Shown here in pieces: positions 26,117 to 34,817 of a DNA stretch of 34,817 nt. Both the position numbers and the translations under genes were made by a program. Origin of the DNA: Bacteroidota bacterium (lineage in GTDB: Bacteria; Bacteroidota; Bacteroidia; Chitinophagales; Chitinophagaceae); contig SXXL01000021.1 in assembly GCA_005789565.1 (NCBI GenBank), positions 1 to 34,817 on the forward strand, given 5' to 3'. Each line of letters starts with the position of its first letter. Within the stretch, counting starts at the first letter, position 1. Under the pieces are notes generated by a model. That model worked only from the letters and a program-made list of their open reading frames with translations, did not search any database and was not told the DNA's origin.

Positions 26117-27333
26117 CAGAAACACCCTCCATTGCCCAAGAGATGGATTTGATCCACCAGGGAACGATTGTAAAAAAGCGGAAAATTGATGAACTCCGTA
26201 TTGATATCCTGAATGGCCAGCGCATAGGGATGTCGCTCCGAGAACTTGGCCTTCCCACGCCGATGGATGCCGGCAAATTGAAAGGGCTGTCGGTTCGCCG
26301 GCCAGGGACGATCGTCGCACACATTCCACTGCTGCGTACAATATGCGATCCCCACCCCTTGTGTCTTGTCCTTTACAAAGCGATTGCGCTTGCGCTTGTA
26401 TAACTTGGCCTTCCCCCAAATACGGGTGCGAGTCGAGCGAAAATCAGCCCGTACGCCCCGCTGACCCACCTGATAATAGATCCGACGCTCGACATCGGGA
26501 CTTAACTCTTGCATCACATTCACATCCCGCGTATCGCTGCTGATACGGGCGGTGACGGTGGGACTACAATCCGACAACACCAACTCCTCCAGCCAAGTCA
26601 GCAGATCCTTGATCTCATCCCAATTATCAAATATAAATTGTAAGATCTCCTTGAATTTCATCTTGGCCCCCGCCTGCATCGATGCGAGCTGGGGTTCCGG
26701 TCGACGAAAATCGATCATCCAATCCGCATTCAAGACCGCCCAATACATTTCCTCCTGAATCGGCAGGTCCTCGAACGGATGCGGTTCCTGCCATGCCAAT
26801 CCCTGCCGCTGCAACCAATCTTCCTCGGCCAGCAACTGCAGTTGTAACATAGAGCGAAATCCTAACCGATTGGCAAAATAGACCGCGGCATAATGATCGA
26901 CCGGTTGGAGGACCTCATCCTCCAAATAATTGTCGAACAATTCCTGATATTGGTCATAATTCAACCCCTCCGTGCAAATGCCTTCGGTCCACGCCATCTG
27001 CAAGACCGTTTCCCGAAGCTGAAAATAATGACTATCGCACTCAGCGTCCTGGTCCCGCAACTGCATCGACAATTCAACGGCCGCCAGCAAGTTCTCTACC
27101 TGCAGCACATCCCCGGATCGCTGCACCGAATACAATTGGATCAACCGATCTACCTCGCTGCGAACGGATGCCAATTGGGCGACATACTGATCACGAGCCA
27201 GTTGTACCCGCTCCTGCCAGCCGGCATGCGTTGTCAAACAAGCTTGAAAACGTTCCTGCTGGTCAAGCAACCGCTGCGCCGATACGCCCGAACCCAGTAG
27301 CGTGAATAAGGTTAACATAACAATGATTTTCAT
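26116..27333 (-). CDS. Exported protein of unknown function (cassette gene 1)
   Basis: A 405-residue protein I do not recognise. The ATG at 27333 (MKIIVMLTLFTLLGSGVSAQ) gives a clean signal peptide; a longer frame starts at 27462 but has no support. Residues about 20-130 look helical and coiled (QERVQLARDQYVAQLASVRSEVDRLIQLY). A hydrophobic-acidic segment FIFDNWDEIKDLLTWLEELVL lies at about 241-261. From about residue 290 the protein turns strongly basic (KAKLYKRKRNRFVKDKTQG). Several cysteines are present in the mature part, some close together (YCTQQWNVCDD), and it ends GGCF. No T9SS sorting domain is seen. It heads the cassette and its stop overlaps the next start by one base. A periplasmic or surface role is an inference. 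Confidence 0.75.
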   Translation of the reverse strand: MKIIVMLTLFTLLGSGVSAQRLLDQQERFQACLTTHAGWQERVQLARDQYVAQLASVRSEVDRLIQLYSVQRSGDVLQVENLLAAVELSMQLRDQDAECDSHYFQLRETVLQMAWTEGICTEGLNYDQYQELFDNYLEDEVLQPVDHYAAVYFANRLGFRSMLQLQLLAEEDWLQRQGLAWQEPHPFEDLPIQEEMYWAVLNADWMIDFRRPEPQLASMQAGAKMKFKEILQFIFDNWDEIKDLLTWLEELVLSDCSPTVTARISSDTRDVNVMQELSPDVERRIYYQVGQRGVRADFRSTRTRIWGKAKLYKRKRNRFVKDKTQGVGIAYCTQQWNVCDDRPWPANRQPFQFAGIHRRGKAKFSERHPYALAIQDINTEFINFPLFYNRSLVDQIHLLGNGGCF

Positions 27334-27504
27334 AGTGATTTTTTTGATGATTAAATCTGATTGTAAAACTGATGGGAAGCCGTCCCGAATCCAAGTGATA
27401 ATCCGCAGAAATGAAGGGGAATATTCTCGCGGGAACGCGTGAAAACAACGGTGCACAATCACCTACTCGCTTGGTAATTTTTTCGAGTCCGCCTGGAAAT
27501 TCCG
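27334..27504. other. Intergenic region between the three-gene cassette and the 67-aa gene
   Basis: This stretch separates two divergent genes. I see no clear TAnnTTTG box for the cassette on the minus strand and no hairpin of note. The promoter box for the 67-aa gene begins at 27505. Confidence 0.5.
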
Positions 27505-27512
27505 TATTTTTG
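27505..27512 (+). promoter_or_regulatory. Candidate -7 box for the 67-aa gene (TATTTTTG)
   Basis: Exact TAnnTTTG, 28 bases before the ATG at 27541, with a T-rich TTTC at 27481 near the -33 position (21 bases upstream). Confidence 0.5.
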
Positions 27513-27540
27513 TGTTTTCCTAACGATTAAAATCAAACAC

Positions 27541-27744
27541 ATGTCGAACGGACCCATCACTGCTTACAATGTGAAGACAAAAGAAAAAGGTGTTGTCATG
27601 CATGACGCCGTTATCACCAAGACGGCCAAAGGTGCCTATATGGCACAAGGAAACGACGGAAAAGGCAACAAACTCACTACTCTTCTCGGTGAAGCCAAAG
27701 CCCTGGCTGCCATCAAAGAAGGACACGCCAAACAAGGCTGGTAA
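27541..27744 (+). CDS. 67-aa protein resembling a cysteine-less DUF5679-type zinc ribbon
   Basis: A small basic protein without signal peptide or membrane segment. Its core, AYNVKTKEKGVVMHDAV (about residues 8-24) and GAYMAQGNDGKGNKL (about 31-45), resembles from memory the DUF5679 pattern AYCVKCKxK...M.DA...T...G...QGxCPxCGTKM. The positions of the four zinc cysteines are replaced by Asn, Thr, Asp and a shifted Gly/Asn, so it cannot bind zinc in that way. The C-terminal helix (LLGEAKALAAIKEGHAKQGW) is extra. The gene is monocistronic, flanked by a promoter-like box and a strong terminator, which suits an abundant small protein. The relation to DUF5679 is my inference; a chance resemblance is possible, but that this is a real gene is likely. 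Confidence 0.75.
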   Translation: MSNGPITAYNVKTKEKGVVMHDAVITKTAKGAYMAQGNDGKGNKLTTLLGEAKALAAIKEGHAKQGW

Positions 27745-27766
27745 TTTCTTCTCTCCTATAAAAAAA

Positions 27767-27794
27767 GATCGGCCCCGCGGCCGATCTTTTTTTT
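27767..27794. terminator. Bidirectional Rho-independent terminator
   Basis: GATCGGCC (27767-27774) pairs perfectly with GGCCGATC (27779-27786) around CCGC, flanked by an A run before (27760-27766) and eight T after (27787-27794). It can stop both the 67-aa gene on the plus strand and the subtilase on the minus strand, which converge here. Confidence 0.9.
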
Positions 27795-27809
27795 ACTTGT
27801 ACAGTTGGA

Positions 27810-30800
27810 TCATTGCTTGATCACGCGTTGCGTAGAAACTTGTCCCCGTAGTTCAACCTGCACCCAATAGAGCCCGGAAGCGATCGAGGGACTTGACAGG
27901 TCCAACCAGAACGGTTGCTGGAAGCCTGTCCCCAAAACTTGCTGCGCACGAATCTGCCGACCCGTTGCATCGTACACTTTCAATCGAAGCGGCTCGCCCA
28001 CATTGGCCTGGAACACTCCTTTGAACAATCCGCCGGAGGGATTGGGATAGAAACGCAAGACGGACATAGCCTCATACACGATGGGGATAGCAGACGTATA
28101 AACATACCAGCCATCGCGATGCGTGATCTTCACCCGGTAGTACCAAACATCCGATTTGCCCGGGCTGAGATCCTCGTATGAATAGGAACGTGCAACACCG
28201 GCATTACCCGCTGAAGGCTGCGTGGCCAAGGTCACGAACTGCTGCTGTTGCCAGGCAGCATTGCCCTTGGCCACCTGTATCTCGTGGCTGGCCACCTCGT
28301 ATTCATAGGCGGTGGACCAGCTCAAACGCGCTGAATACGGCCCCAACCGCTCCGCAGTAAAAGAAAGAACATCGACCGGTAAGCCCCGTACCCGATCACG
28401 CCAACCGGAATTGACCCAATACTCCGACCACTCCCGTACCGGCAACTCCATATAATAACCATTCTGATACGGGACGCGTCGAATCTGTTGGCGGGTGAGA
28501 TAGGACCATTCACCCGGACCATTATCCGACAACAACAAATTTTGTGTAGTACCCGAACCATCCCGATAACGCGTAATCCCCAACTCCCCAACCGAACCCA
28601 CTCGCTCGCAACCGGAGCATCCGGTGGCAAAAACCAATGAATCCGTCTCGCGATCCAGAAAATACAACCGCAGGCGTGCCGTATCCGTTAACGCCACCGA
28701 ACCCTGCACCACCCAGTTGCGATCCAAGTAATACTGGCCATTGGTGAACCGATCCGACCCGCTGTGAAGGAGTGCTTGTACGCCGGCCGTACCCGCCTGA
28801 CCAACCATTTGCATCGATGCCACCAGCTGATTGTTGGCAATCACCGGCTGCCAAGTAGCTGTGGAGGAATAAATAATATTGATGGGTGTGGAAAGGGTTG
28901 GACCACTGTAGATCGGTAATCCATTCTCATAGATGTGTATGTCATCTACCGCCATACCATCGCGGCTCACCGATGCATCACCGCGCATCACGAATCGCAA
29001 CCGCAATGACGGAATGCCAGTGGGCAAGGGAATGGTAGCCACATGCCAACGCGTATAGTTTTGCGTGCTCCAAAGCGGATTGCCGGGATAATTTTTATTG
29101 TACCAATTCACACCTTGTCCAACGCCACCCAAACGCGTCCAGGTCTGCCCATCGCCTGAATACTCTACATAGGCCCCGTCACAAAAACCGTTTCCGCAAT
29201 CCTCCAGATCCAATGCCACCAAAAAACTCAGCATGGGCGCGGTCAATCCACTTATATTAAAACAGGGTGAATACAAATACGACCATTCATTGTCGTTATA
29301 CTGTCCTTTTAATCTTGTCTTCCAAGACTTCACTCCGCTTCCCGTGCCCTTGATCCGATACGACTCCGGAATACCCAACTCCCAAGTCGACAAATCACCG
29401 GCCGGGTACCAATCCGATCCTGCCTCAAAATCTTGTACATACGGATAAGAGGACACCACCGGCAACACGCGAATGCTTGTTTGCAAGCTGTCGTTGGAGC
29501 GATATGAGTCGCTTGAAAGATCTACCCATACTTTCAAAACAGCATTGCTCGTACCAGCCAGATTCAACAATTGTGTAAAGGTGTAAGAGACAGTTGCATG
29601 GGGCGCCAGGGAGGGAATCATTTCCGAAACCACAGAACCCGTATTGACCTGCAAGCGAATGGGAACGTTGCTGCGAAGCTGCATACCGCTGTTTCGAACC
29701 GTAACCTTTACGGTCAGTCCCTGCCCGGGCGCACAGACTTGTACGATCGGCTCCTCGATGCGAACCAGTTGAATATCGTCGCTGACCGTATACAACCGAA
29801 TATCATCCAACGTATAACCGGCTCCACTCCAATCATCGGCGGCTGCATATTGTCCCCACTGCCCCCACCGGATCTGAAAACTGCTGCTGAATGTCTGTCC
29901 GTTGGCCACCAGCAGATCGGAAAGCTCAACGGCCGTAGCAGCTTGATAGACCCCCAATCCGGCCTGATTGGTAAATAAATCAAAGGCCTCTATCCAAGGC
30001 GCGGTATCATTACCGCGGATCCAGACGCGGTTATTCGCATTCGAAAGTTGTCCGTGTTGCTTATATCTAAAATCAAGCCGCACGTCATCCGATACTGTAT
30101 AATTAGAAAGATTATAGGTGCCGATCAGGTAATTGGTATTGCCACCTCCCACGGGCAGACGAGCATCCATCGTGAGGGCCCGCTCGCCCGAAAAGGACAT
30201 CCCCGAATTGATAAAGGTGCGCAACCGTCCCTGTGCGTTCAAGAACGAAAAATCGTACCGATCCGAACCGGACAATCCCATTTGTGCCTGTACGATTTCT
30301 TGCTTGGGAAGTGCCTCAAAGTGATCGACCCAGGCCGGTGTCAGATTCAACGGCAAATTGTTCAATTGCCGTACTGTCTGCGTGATGACATTGTTAGCGG
30401 CGACGGGGTCGCCCGGGCGTTGCACCGATACCTGCAGGGTGTAAGAACCCACGGCCGATAAATTGGCCGTCGCCACAAAATCATAGACCCAGCTGGCCCC
30501 GGGAGCCAGGTTACTCAGGTTTACATTTTCAGAAACGATGGATCCACCATTGATCTGGTACGTGAAGGTAGCCGGACCCGTATAGGCCACATCATCCAGA
30601 TTTTTGATCCGAACGGAAATGACTTGACTGGCAGGAAGAACTTGGGAGGTATTCAGGCGGCCCGAAGCGGCGGGACTGACCAATGCCTCCATCCGAAGGT
30701 CATTATCAGAGATGATTCCCACACAGGTACCGCTGTTGGGTTGACGAGCCACCGACGTGGATCGTCGGCCGGGCTTTCCGTTCAGACGAGGGCGAACACC

Positions 30801-33176
30801 CACCCAATAAACCGAGTCGCGGGAAAGTCCGCTGAACACATAATTCGTAACACTCGCCGGCACGATCGCTACCAATTGCATCTCGGATCCGATCAGGCGC
30901 ATGACCTCATAATCGGTTGCACCGATCACCGCCGTCCAATTCATCGAGATATAGGTCTCACATTGCACCGTTGCCAAAGAGGCCACGGGCAAGCCGATCA
31001 AAAGAAAGGATTGGGATGCTTGTTGGGCGTTATTGGCCCGACTGATCAATCGAACCCGAACCTGATCGGATGTGATTGACGGCGTGATCCAAACGAACTG
31101 ATCGGTATCAGCCGCCAATCCGCTGGTGATGGAAGTCCAGCTTGCACCATTATCAATCGAGTAGTCCAAATCATAGCCGCCGGAGGCCGCGCTTGCATCC
31201 CATTGAATGTTGATGGATTGACCGGGGCGAAACGATTCTCCACCGATCGGAAAGGTCAGTTTGGGCGCCGCAGGGATCAGGTCCCAACTGATGAAATACG
31301 CTTGATTCAGGGTGTTGACCGATGTGCCGCGCACCCGAATGGTGTAATTGCCCGCGGGGGGATTGTATAATGTGATCTGTTCAATATTGTTGATCCGATC
31401 CACGCCGGTACCAGCCACCTGATTTACCCGAGCGGCCACGGTATCCAAAACGCGCGGCAATAAAACGCTTCCGGTGGGGGTGATCAACTCCAGGTCGAGG
31501 TCATTGACCAAGGTGCGGTACGCAACCATGGGCGCGGCGGGATCATTCCAATTCAACATCACTTTCAATACGGCTTGCCCGGCCGGAACGGCTATCGTAC
31601 GCAACCCAAAGCCACCCGCGATCAACGAGGCCGCTCCAAAACGATTGTTCTCCAAGATGCTCAGTGAGCGATCGAGATTCATCCAGCCAAAACCGTAGGT
31701 ATAATCGGGCCCTTCATTTCCCTTATCGGTGGCCCCATTGCAAAGTATATTCTTGACCAGTGCGTTCGCAGGGTTCGATCCGCTGTGGAGCTGCCGATAG
31801 CGCTGGATCAACAAGGCCGCCCCGCCGGTGGCAGCCGGACAGGCCATACTGGTTCCATTATTGGTAAAATATGTACCGAACCCCGTGGAGACCACTGCCG
31901 CACCTTGTGTGGTGATCTCGGGTTTGATCCGTCCATCGATCACCGGACCCCGGCTGGAAAAACCAGCGATCAATCCGGTGAATTGTGTTGCGCCGACCGT
32001 GAGAACATTCTTGGCCGACTGATAACTGCCCAACACCGTCTTGAAACCGGTAGCATAGGGCGCACAGGTCAGCGTTCCGCTATTGCCCGCCGCATAAACA
32101 TGCAACAGTTCCGGAAGATCAAAGGCCTGCTGATCCCATATCCGGGAGTATAGATCATACAGCCCGTTATACCCGCATTCATTCACGATCGCGCCGTACG
32201 AGTTATTGGTCAGCACCATTCCTTCGTCCCGCACATACTGCGGTGCAAAATCAACGATGTAATTGAAGTATTGAGAGATGAGCCTGGCTCGGGGGGCGTA
32301 ACCGGCCAATGTATCAGATAAAATACCCGCACCCCCCACCGTACCGGATACATGCACACCATGCTGACCGCTTCCAAAACCATAACGACTGATCACCCGG
32401 TTGGTAAAATCGACATGCGAGAGCGGGTCGGCGTTGTCACCCACGCCCACTACCACGCCCTCTCCCAGCAAGGCCCGACCCCCAACGCCCGATGGCGCAT
32501 TCGCCAAATTGGCCCTGGATCCTATCCGACTGCGATAATTGATCTCCTGATCCGGTGCAGGAATGGCCTGTACATACTCCACATACGGAAGCGCAGCCAA
32601 CCCCATCAACCGGTCCGTAGACACCGATACTTCCACGACTTGCTTCGAATGGAAACGGGTACTGGCCACCAAAAATCCGTTGGCCGCTAACAACGATTGA
32701 ATCTGATCCAGCGATAAGTATGATCCATACTGCACCCAGACCTGGATCGTGGCGGCCGAGCGCATGGCCCAGGACGGATAACGCCGGGCAAATAGTTCCG
32801 GAGATAATTTCTCTGCGGCATCCAGTGTAAAGGCAGCCCGCACACCCAGTGCTTTTAATTTATCCCAGCCCGGATCGGTCGACAGCAGCACCCGGTATGA
32901 TAATCCCCCCACAAATTCGCCCAACTCCACCCCCAAGCCCTTTAATTCTTTTACTGTCTGCGCAGTAGGAAACGATTCAAATTGTAATAAGGCCGACACC
33001 CCTCCGGCAATCAATGGCTGTGCCGGAAAAAAACTTGGCCACCCAACCGGATCGATGTTCGCTATCGGCTGTTTCCAGCCATGTCGCAACTGCAGGGTAT
33101 AGGGAGTAGGCAGTTGGGCTGCCAAAAATAAAGGCCAACCCGAAATGGCTAATAATAGGATCAGGATTCTTTTCAT
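27810..33176 (-). CDS. T9SS-secreted S8 (subtilisin-like) serine protease, multidomain
   Basis: A 1788-residue surface or extracellular protease. Signal peptide at residues 1-21 (MKRILILLLA to AAQ), then a probable propeptide (about 22-225). The S8 domain (about 230-530) has the full triad: Asp247 (VGVGDNAD), His272 (HGVHVSG), Ser443 (NGTSMACP), plus the oxyanion Asn365 (AAGNSG). A P/jelly-roll-like domain follows (about 535-635), then an Ig-like domain (about 640-728, FPIGGESFRPGQ), a fibronectin-III-like domain (about 730-820), a CARDB-like region (about 830-940), a second CARDB-like region (about 1143-1240) and a MAM-like segment (about 1245-1420, CGNGFCDGAYVEYSGDG). The last 80 residues (YPNP at about 1710, ending RVIKQ) are a T9SS type A sorting domain. 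Order and limits are approximate. It follows mfd by 60 bases and ends at the bidirectional terminator. Confidence 0.93.
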   Translation of the reverse strand: MKRILILLLAISGWPLFLAAQLPTPYTLQLRHGWKQPIANIDPVGWPSFFPAQPLIAGGVSALLQFESFPTAQTVKELKGLGVELGEFVGGLSYRVLLSTDPGWDKLKALGVRAAFTLDAAEKLSPELFARRYPSWAMRSAATIQVWVQYGSYLSLDQIQSLLAANGFLVASTRFHSKQVVEVSVSTDRLMGLAALPYVEYVQAIPAPDQEINYRSRIGSRANLANAPSGVGGRALLGEGVVVGVGDNADPLSHVDFTNRVISRYGFGSGQHGVHVSGTVGGAGILSDTLAGYAPRARLISQYFNYIVDFAPQYVRDEGMVLTNNSYGAIVNECGYNGLYDLYSRIWDQQAFDLPELLHVYAAGNSGTLTCAPYATGFKTVLGSYQSAKNVLTVGATQFTGLIAGFSSRGPVIDGRIKPEITTQGAAVVSTGFGTYFTNNGTSMACPAATGGAALLIQRYRQLHSGSNPANALVKNILCNGATDKGNEGPDYTYGFGWMNLDRSLSILENNRFGAASLIAGGFGLRTIAVPAGQAVLKVMLNWNDPAAPMVAYRTLVNDLDLELITPTGSVLLPRVLDTVAARVNQVAGTGVDRINNIEQITLYNPPAGNYTIRVRGTSVNTLNQAYFISWDLIPAAPKLTFPIGGESFRPGQSINIQWDASAASGGYDLDYSIDNGASWTSITSGLAADTDQFVWITPSITSDQVRVRLISRANNAQQASQSFLLIGLPVASLATVQCETYISMNWTAVIGATDYEVMRLIGSEMQLVAIVPASVTNYVFSGLSRDSVYWVGVRPRLNGKPGRRSTSVARQPNSGTCVGIISDNDLRMEALVSPAASGRLNTSQVLPASQVISVRIKNLDDVAYTGPATFTYQINGGSIVSENVNLSNLAPGASWVYDFVATANLSAVGSYTLQVSVQRPGDPVAANNVITQTVRQLNNLPLNLTPAWVDHFEALPKQEIVQAQMGLSGSDRYDFSFLNAQGRLRTFINSGMSFSGERALTMDARLPVGGGNTNYLIGTYNLSNYTVSDDVRLDFRYKQHGQLSNANNRVWIRGNDTAPWIEAFDLFTNQAGLGVYQAATAVELSDLLVANGQTFSSSFQIRWGQWGQYAAADDWSGAGYTLDDIRLYTVSDDIQLVRIEEPIVQVCAPGQGLTVKVTVRNSGMQLRSNVPIRLQVNTGSVVSEMIPSLAPHATVSYTFTQLLNLAGTSNAVLKVWVDLSSDSYRSNDSLQTSIRVLPVVSSYPYVQDFEAGSDWYPAGDLSTWELGIPESYRIKGTGSGVKSWKTRLKGQYNDNEWSYLYSPCFNISGLTAPMLSFLVALDLEDCGNGFCDGAYVEYSGDGQTWTRLGGVGQGVNWYNKNYPGNPLWSTQNYTRWHVATIPLPTGIPSLRLRFVMRGDASVSRDGMAVDDIHIYENGLPIYSGPTLSTPINIIYSSTATWQPVIANNQLVASMQMVGQAGTAGVQALLHSGSDRFTNGQYYLDRNWVVQGSVALTDTARLRLYFLDRETDSLVFATGCSGCERVGSVGELGITRYRDGSGTTQNLLLSDNGPGEWSYLTRQQIRRVPYQNGYYMELPVREWSEYWVNSGWRDRVRGLPVDVLSFTAERLGPYSARLSWSTAYEYEVASHEIQVAKGNAAWQQQQFVTLATQPSAGNAGVARSYSYEDLSPGKSDVWYYRVKITHRDGWYVYTSAIPIVYEAMSVLRFYPNPSGGLFKGVFQANVGEPLRLKVYDATGRQIRAQQVLGTGFQQPFWLDLSSPSIASGLYWVQVELRGQVSTQRVIKQ

Positions 33177-33189
33177 ATCGAATGCATCC

Positions 33190-33197
33190 TAAAATTA
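33190..33197 (-). promoter_or_regulatory. Possible -7 box for the subtilase (TAATTTTA)
   Basis: One mismatch from TAnnTTTG, 13 bases before the ATG at 33176, in the 60-base AT-rich gap after mfd. Confidence 0.25.
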
Positions 33198-33236
33198 AGT
33201 CAGCCATATTAAATATTATGTTTTTGTTTATGATGT

Positions 33237-34817
33237 TCATTGGGTGACAGCAAAAACATGCTCATGCATATTTTGCAAGATTCGATGTAAGTCGGCCATA
33301 TCGGCAATCCCTTCCACCACCAATAAAAACAACCGACCGGTTTGCTTGAGCTTGGCCCGGTTCGTTCCGGTCTGCAGATAGGCCAGCACGCGTCGGAAAG
33401 TTTCAGATTCGAAATAAGGTGAATCGGGCCGATTGATAAAAAAGCAACGCAACGTCTTATCCTTCAAACTCATTTTCTCAAACCCCAGTTCCACTGCCAG
33501 CTTGCGACAGCGAACGGTATCCAACAAGGCGATCACCGGCGTCGGCAATGCACCGAATCGGTCCGACAGCTCTTGCTCCATGATCCCTAACTCCGTCTCA
33601 TTGGTACAATCATCCAGGCGTTGATACAGCGACAACCGCTCGGCGATGTTCTCCACATACGTATCCGGCAACAAGATCTCCAGGTCCGTATCGATCGTGC
33701 AATCCTGCACAAAATCATCCTGTTTCGTGATCTCTTCCTGAAACAATTCCTGAAACTTCGAACGCTTCAGCTCCCGAATAGCCTCCTCCAATATTTTTTG
33801 ATAGGTCTCAAACCCGATCTCCGCCATGAATCCGCTTTGCTCGCCGCCGAGCAGGTTGCCGGCGCCACGAATGTCGAGGTCGCGCATGGCGATCTGAAAT
33901 CCGCTCCCCAACTCACTGTGCTGCTCCAAGGTCTGCAAACGCTTCCGGCTGTCGGCCGGCAAGGTGCTGATGGGTGGGGCCAACAAGTAACAAAAAGCCT
34001 TTCGGTTGCTTCTGCCAACCCGTCCCCGTAACTGATGCAGATCACTCAATCCGAACTGATGCGCATTGTTTACCAGGATCGTATTCACGTTCGGAATATC
34101 CACGCCGCTCTCCACGATGTTGGTACAGACCAGCACATCGTACTTGCGATCGATGAAATCCAGGATTCGCTCCTCCAACACATGCCCTTCCATTTGTCCG
34201 TGTGCGTAGCCGATACTGAGGTCGGGGCAAAGGGCTTGTATCAACTGACTCATTTCCGCCAAACCGGCCACTCGGTTATGAATGAAAAAGACCTGTCCGC
34301 CGCGCTCTGTCTCATAATAGATCGCTTCGCGGATCGTATCCTCCTGAAAGACCTGCACCTCGGTCTGAATCGGCTGCCGGTTGGGGGGCGGTGTATTGAT
34401 GATACTCAGGTCACGGGCCCCCATCAGCGAAAATTGTAGCGTACGGGGAATGGGTGTGGCGGTCAAGGTCAAGCAATCGACGGCCGTCCGTAGCGTTTTG
34501 ATCTTTTCCTTGTGTGCCACGCCGAATTTCTGTTCTTCATCCACCACCAGCAAACCCAGATCCTTGAACACCACGTCCTTTCCCAATAATCCGTGCGTAC
34601 CGATGATGATATCGATCTTCCCCTCTTTTAGGCGCTGCAAGGTTTCCTTCTTCTCTTTGGTCGATTTAAATCGGTTGATATAATCGACCGTCACCGGAAA
34701 ATCCTTCAACCTTTCCTGAAAGGTCTTGTAGTGCTGAAAAGCCAAAATGGTAGTGGGCACCAGAATCGCGGCTTGCTTACCATCCACACAGCTCTTGAAC
34801 GCCGCCCGGATGGCCAC
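33237..34817 (-). CDS. mfd: Transcription-repair coupling factor, C-terminal part
   Basis: An open minus-strand frame of 526 codons running to the window edge; the first base read is inside the gene, so the N-terminal UvrB-like and RNA-polymerase-binding parts lie outside. Mfd pushes stalled RNA polymerase off lesions and recruits UvrA. Visible are AIRAAFK just after helicase motif I, the motif Ia region AILVPTTILAFQHY, motif II DEEQKFG, motif III LTATPIPRT, the RecG-like translocation motif region (FFIHNRV, GYAHGQM), VCTNIVESGVDIPNVNTI, the motif VI QLRGRVGRS, the DIRGAGNLLGGEQSGF block and the TRCF C-terminal domain. RecG shares the helicase motifs, but the C-terminal domain and GEQSG motif support Mfd. 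Confidence 0.96.
   Translation of the reverse strand: MAIRAAFKSCVDGKQAAILVPTTILAFQHYKTFQERLKDFPVTVDYINRFKSTKEKKETLQRLKEGKIDIIIGTHGLLGKDVVFKDLGLLVVDEEQKFGVAHKEKIKTLRTAVDCLTLTATPIPRTLQFSLMGARDLSIINTPPPNRQPIQTEVQVFQEDTIREAIYYETERGGQVFFIHNRVAGLAEMSQLIQALCPDLSIGYAHGQMEGHVLEERILDFIDRKYDVLVCTNIVESGVDIPNVNTILVNNAHQFGLSDLHQLRGRVGRSNRKAFCYLLAPPISTLPADSRKRLQTLEQHSELGSGFQIAMRDLDIRGAGNLLGGEQSGFMAEIGFETYQKILEEAIRELKRSKFQELFQEEITKQDDFVQDCTIDTDLEILLPDTYVENIAERLSLYQRLDDCTNETELGIMEQELSDRFGALPTPVIALLDTVRCRKLAVELGFEKMSLKDKTLRCFFINRPDSPYFESETFRRVLAYLQTGTNRAKLKQTGRLFLLVVEGIADMADLHRILQNMHEHVFAVTQ

Overview
The window is an ordinary-looking chromosomal stretch of a Bacteroidota bacterium, most likely of the Chitinophagales/Saprospirales type. 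The lineage call rests on several marks. There are two type IX secretion (T9SS) cargo proteins with C-terminal YPNP sorting domains, and a PorX-type response regulator with a PglZ domain. There is a fused LpxC-FabZ, a bacterial GGGP synthase and a class II (B12) ribonucleotide reductase. TAnnTTTG boxes (the Bacteroidetes -7 promoter element) recur in front of genes that lack Shine-Dalgarno sites. No rRNA, tRNA, CRISPR, phage or insertion sequence was seen.

Layout: (1) 1-735, 5' part of nrdJ on the minus strand, cut by the window edge, followed by the only long gap (736-1086). (2) 1087-6334, plus strand: a DUF2490 outer-membrane-type protein, GGGP synthase (ether-lipid head), a T9SS lamin-tail-domain cargo, and dxs (isoprenoid precursor supply). 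(3) 6320-9081: scpA, mscL, a DMT exporter and frr. (4) 9144-12872: a WecA/TagO-type glycosyl-phosphate transferase, an unpaired transketolase N-terminal half, a LolC/E-type permease and rbfA. (5) 12956-17019: an MsbA-like ABC exporter, an acyl-CoA dehydrogenase, a PhnP-like metallohydrolase and a small conserved-looking protein. (6) 17079-24574: porX divergent from an HD phosphohydrolase, then lpxD, lpxC-fabZ and gyrB. (7) 24594-27333: a minus-strand cassette of three secreted or envelope proteins that I do not recognise, with overlapping coding ends. (8) 27541-33176: a 67-aa gene with its own promoter-like box and a bidirectional terminator, then a 1788-aa T9SS subtilase. (9) 33237-34817: the 3' part of mfd.

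Functionally the window is dominated by envelope biology: lipid A (lpxD, lpxC-fabZ, possibly the MsbA-like flippase), polyprenyl-linked glycan initiation, isoprenoid and ether-lipid synthesis, lipoprotein-type permease, mechanosensitive channel, and T9SS regulation and cargo. These are interleaved with housekeeping genes (gyrB, frr, rbfA, scpA, mfd, nrdJ). Gene packing is tight: four convergent pairs overlap or abut at their stop codons with no terminator between them.

The most interesting items are the 9-bp inverted repeat that carries the two back-to-back promoter boxes of porX and the HD hydrolase, the unrecognised three-gene secreted cassette, and the cysteine-free small protein that resembles a zinc ribbon. 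I did not find a clear new multi-gene defence or metabolic system. All family assignments are from reading the sequence; no search was run.
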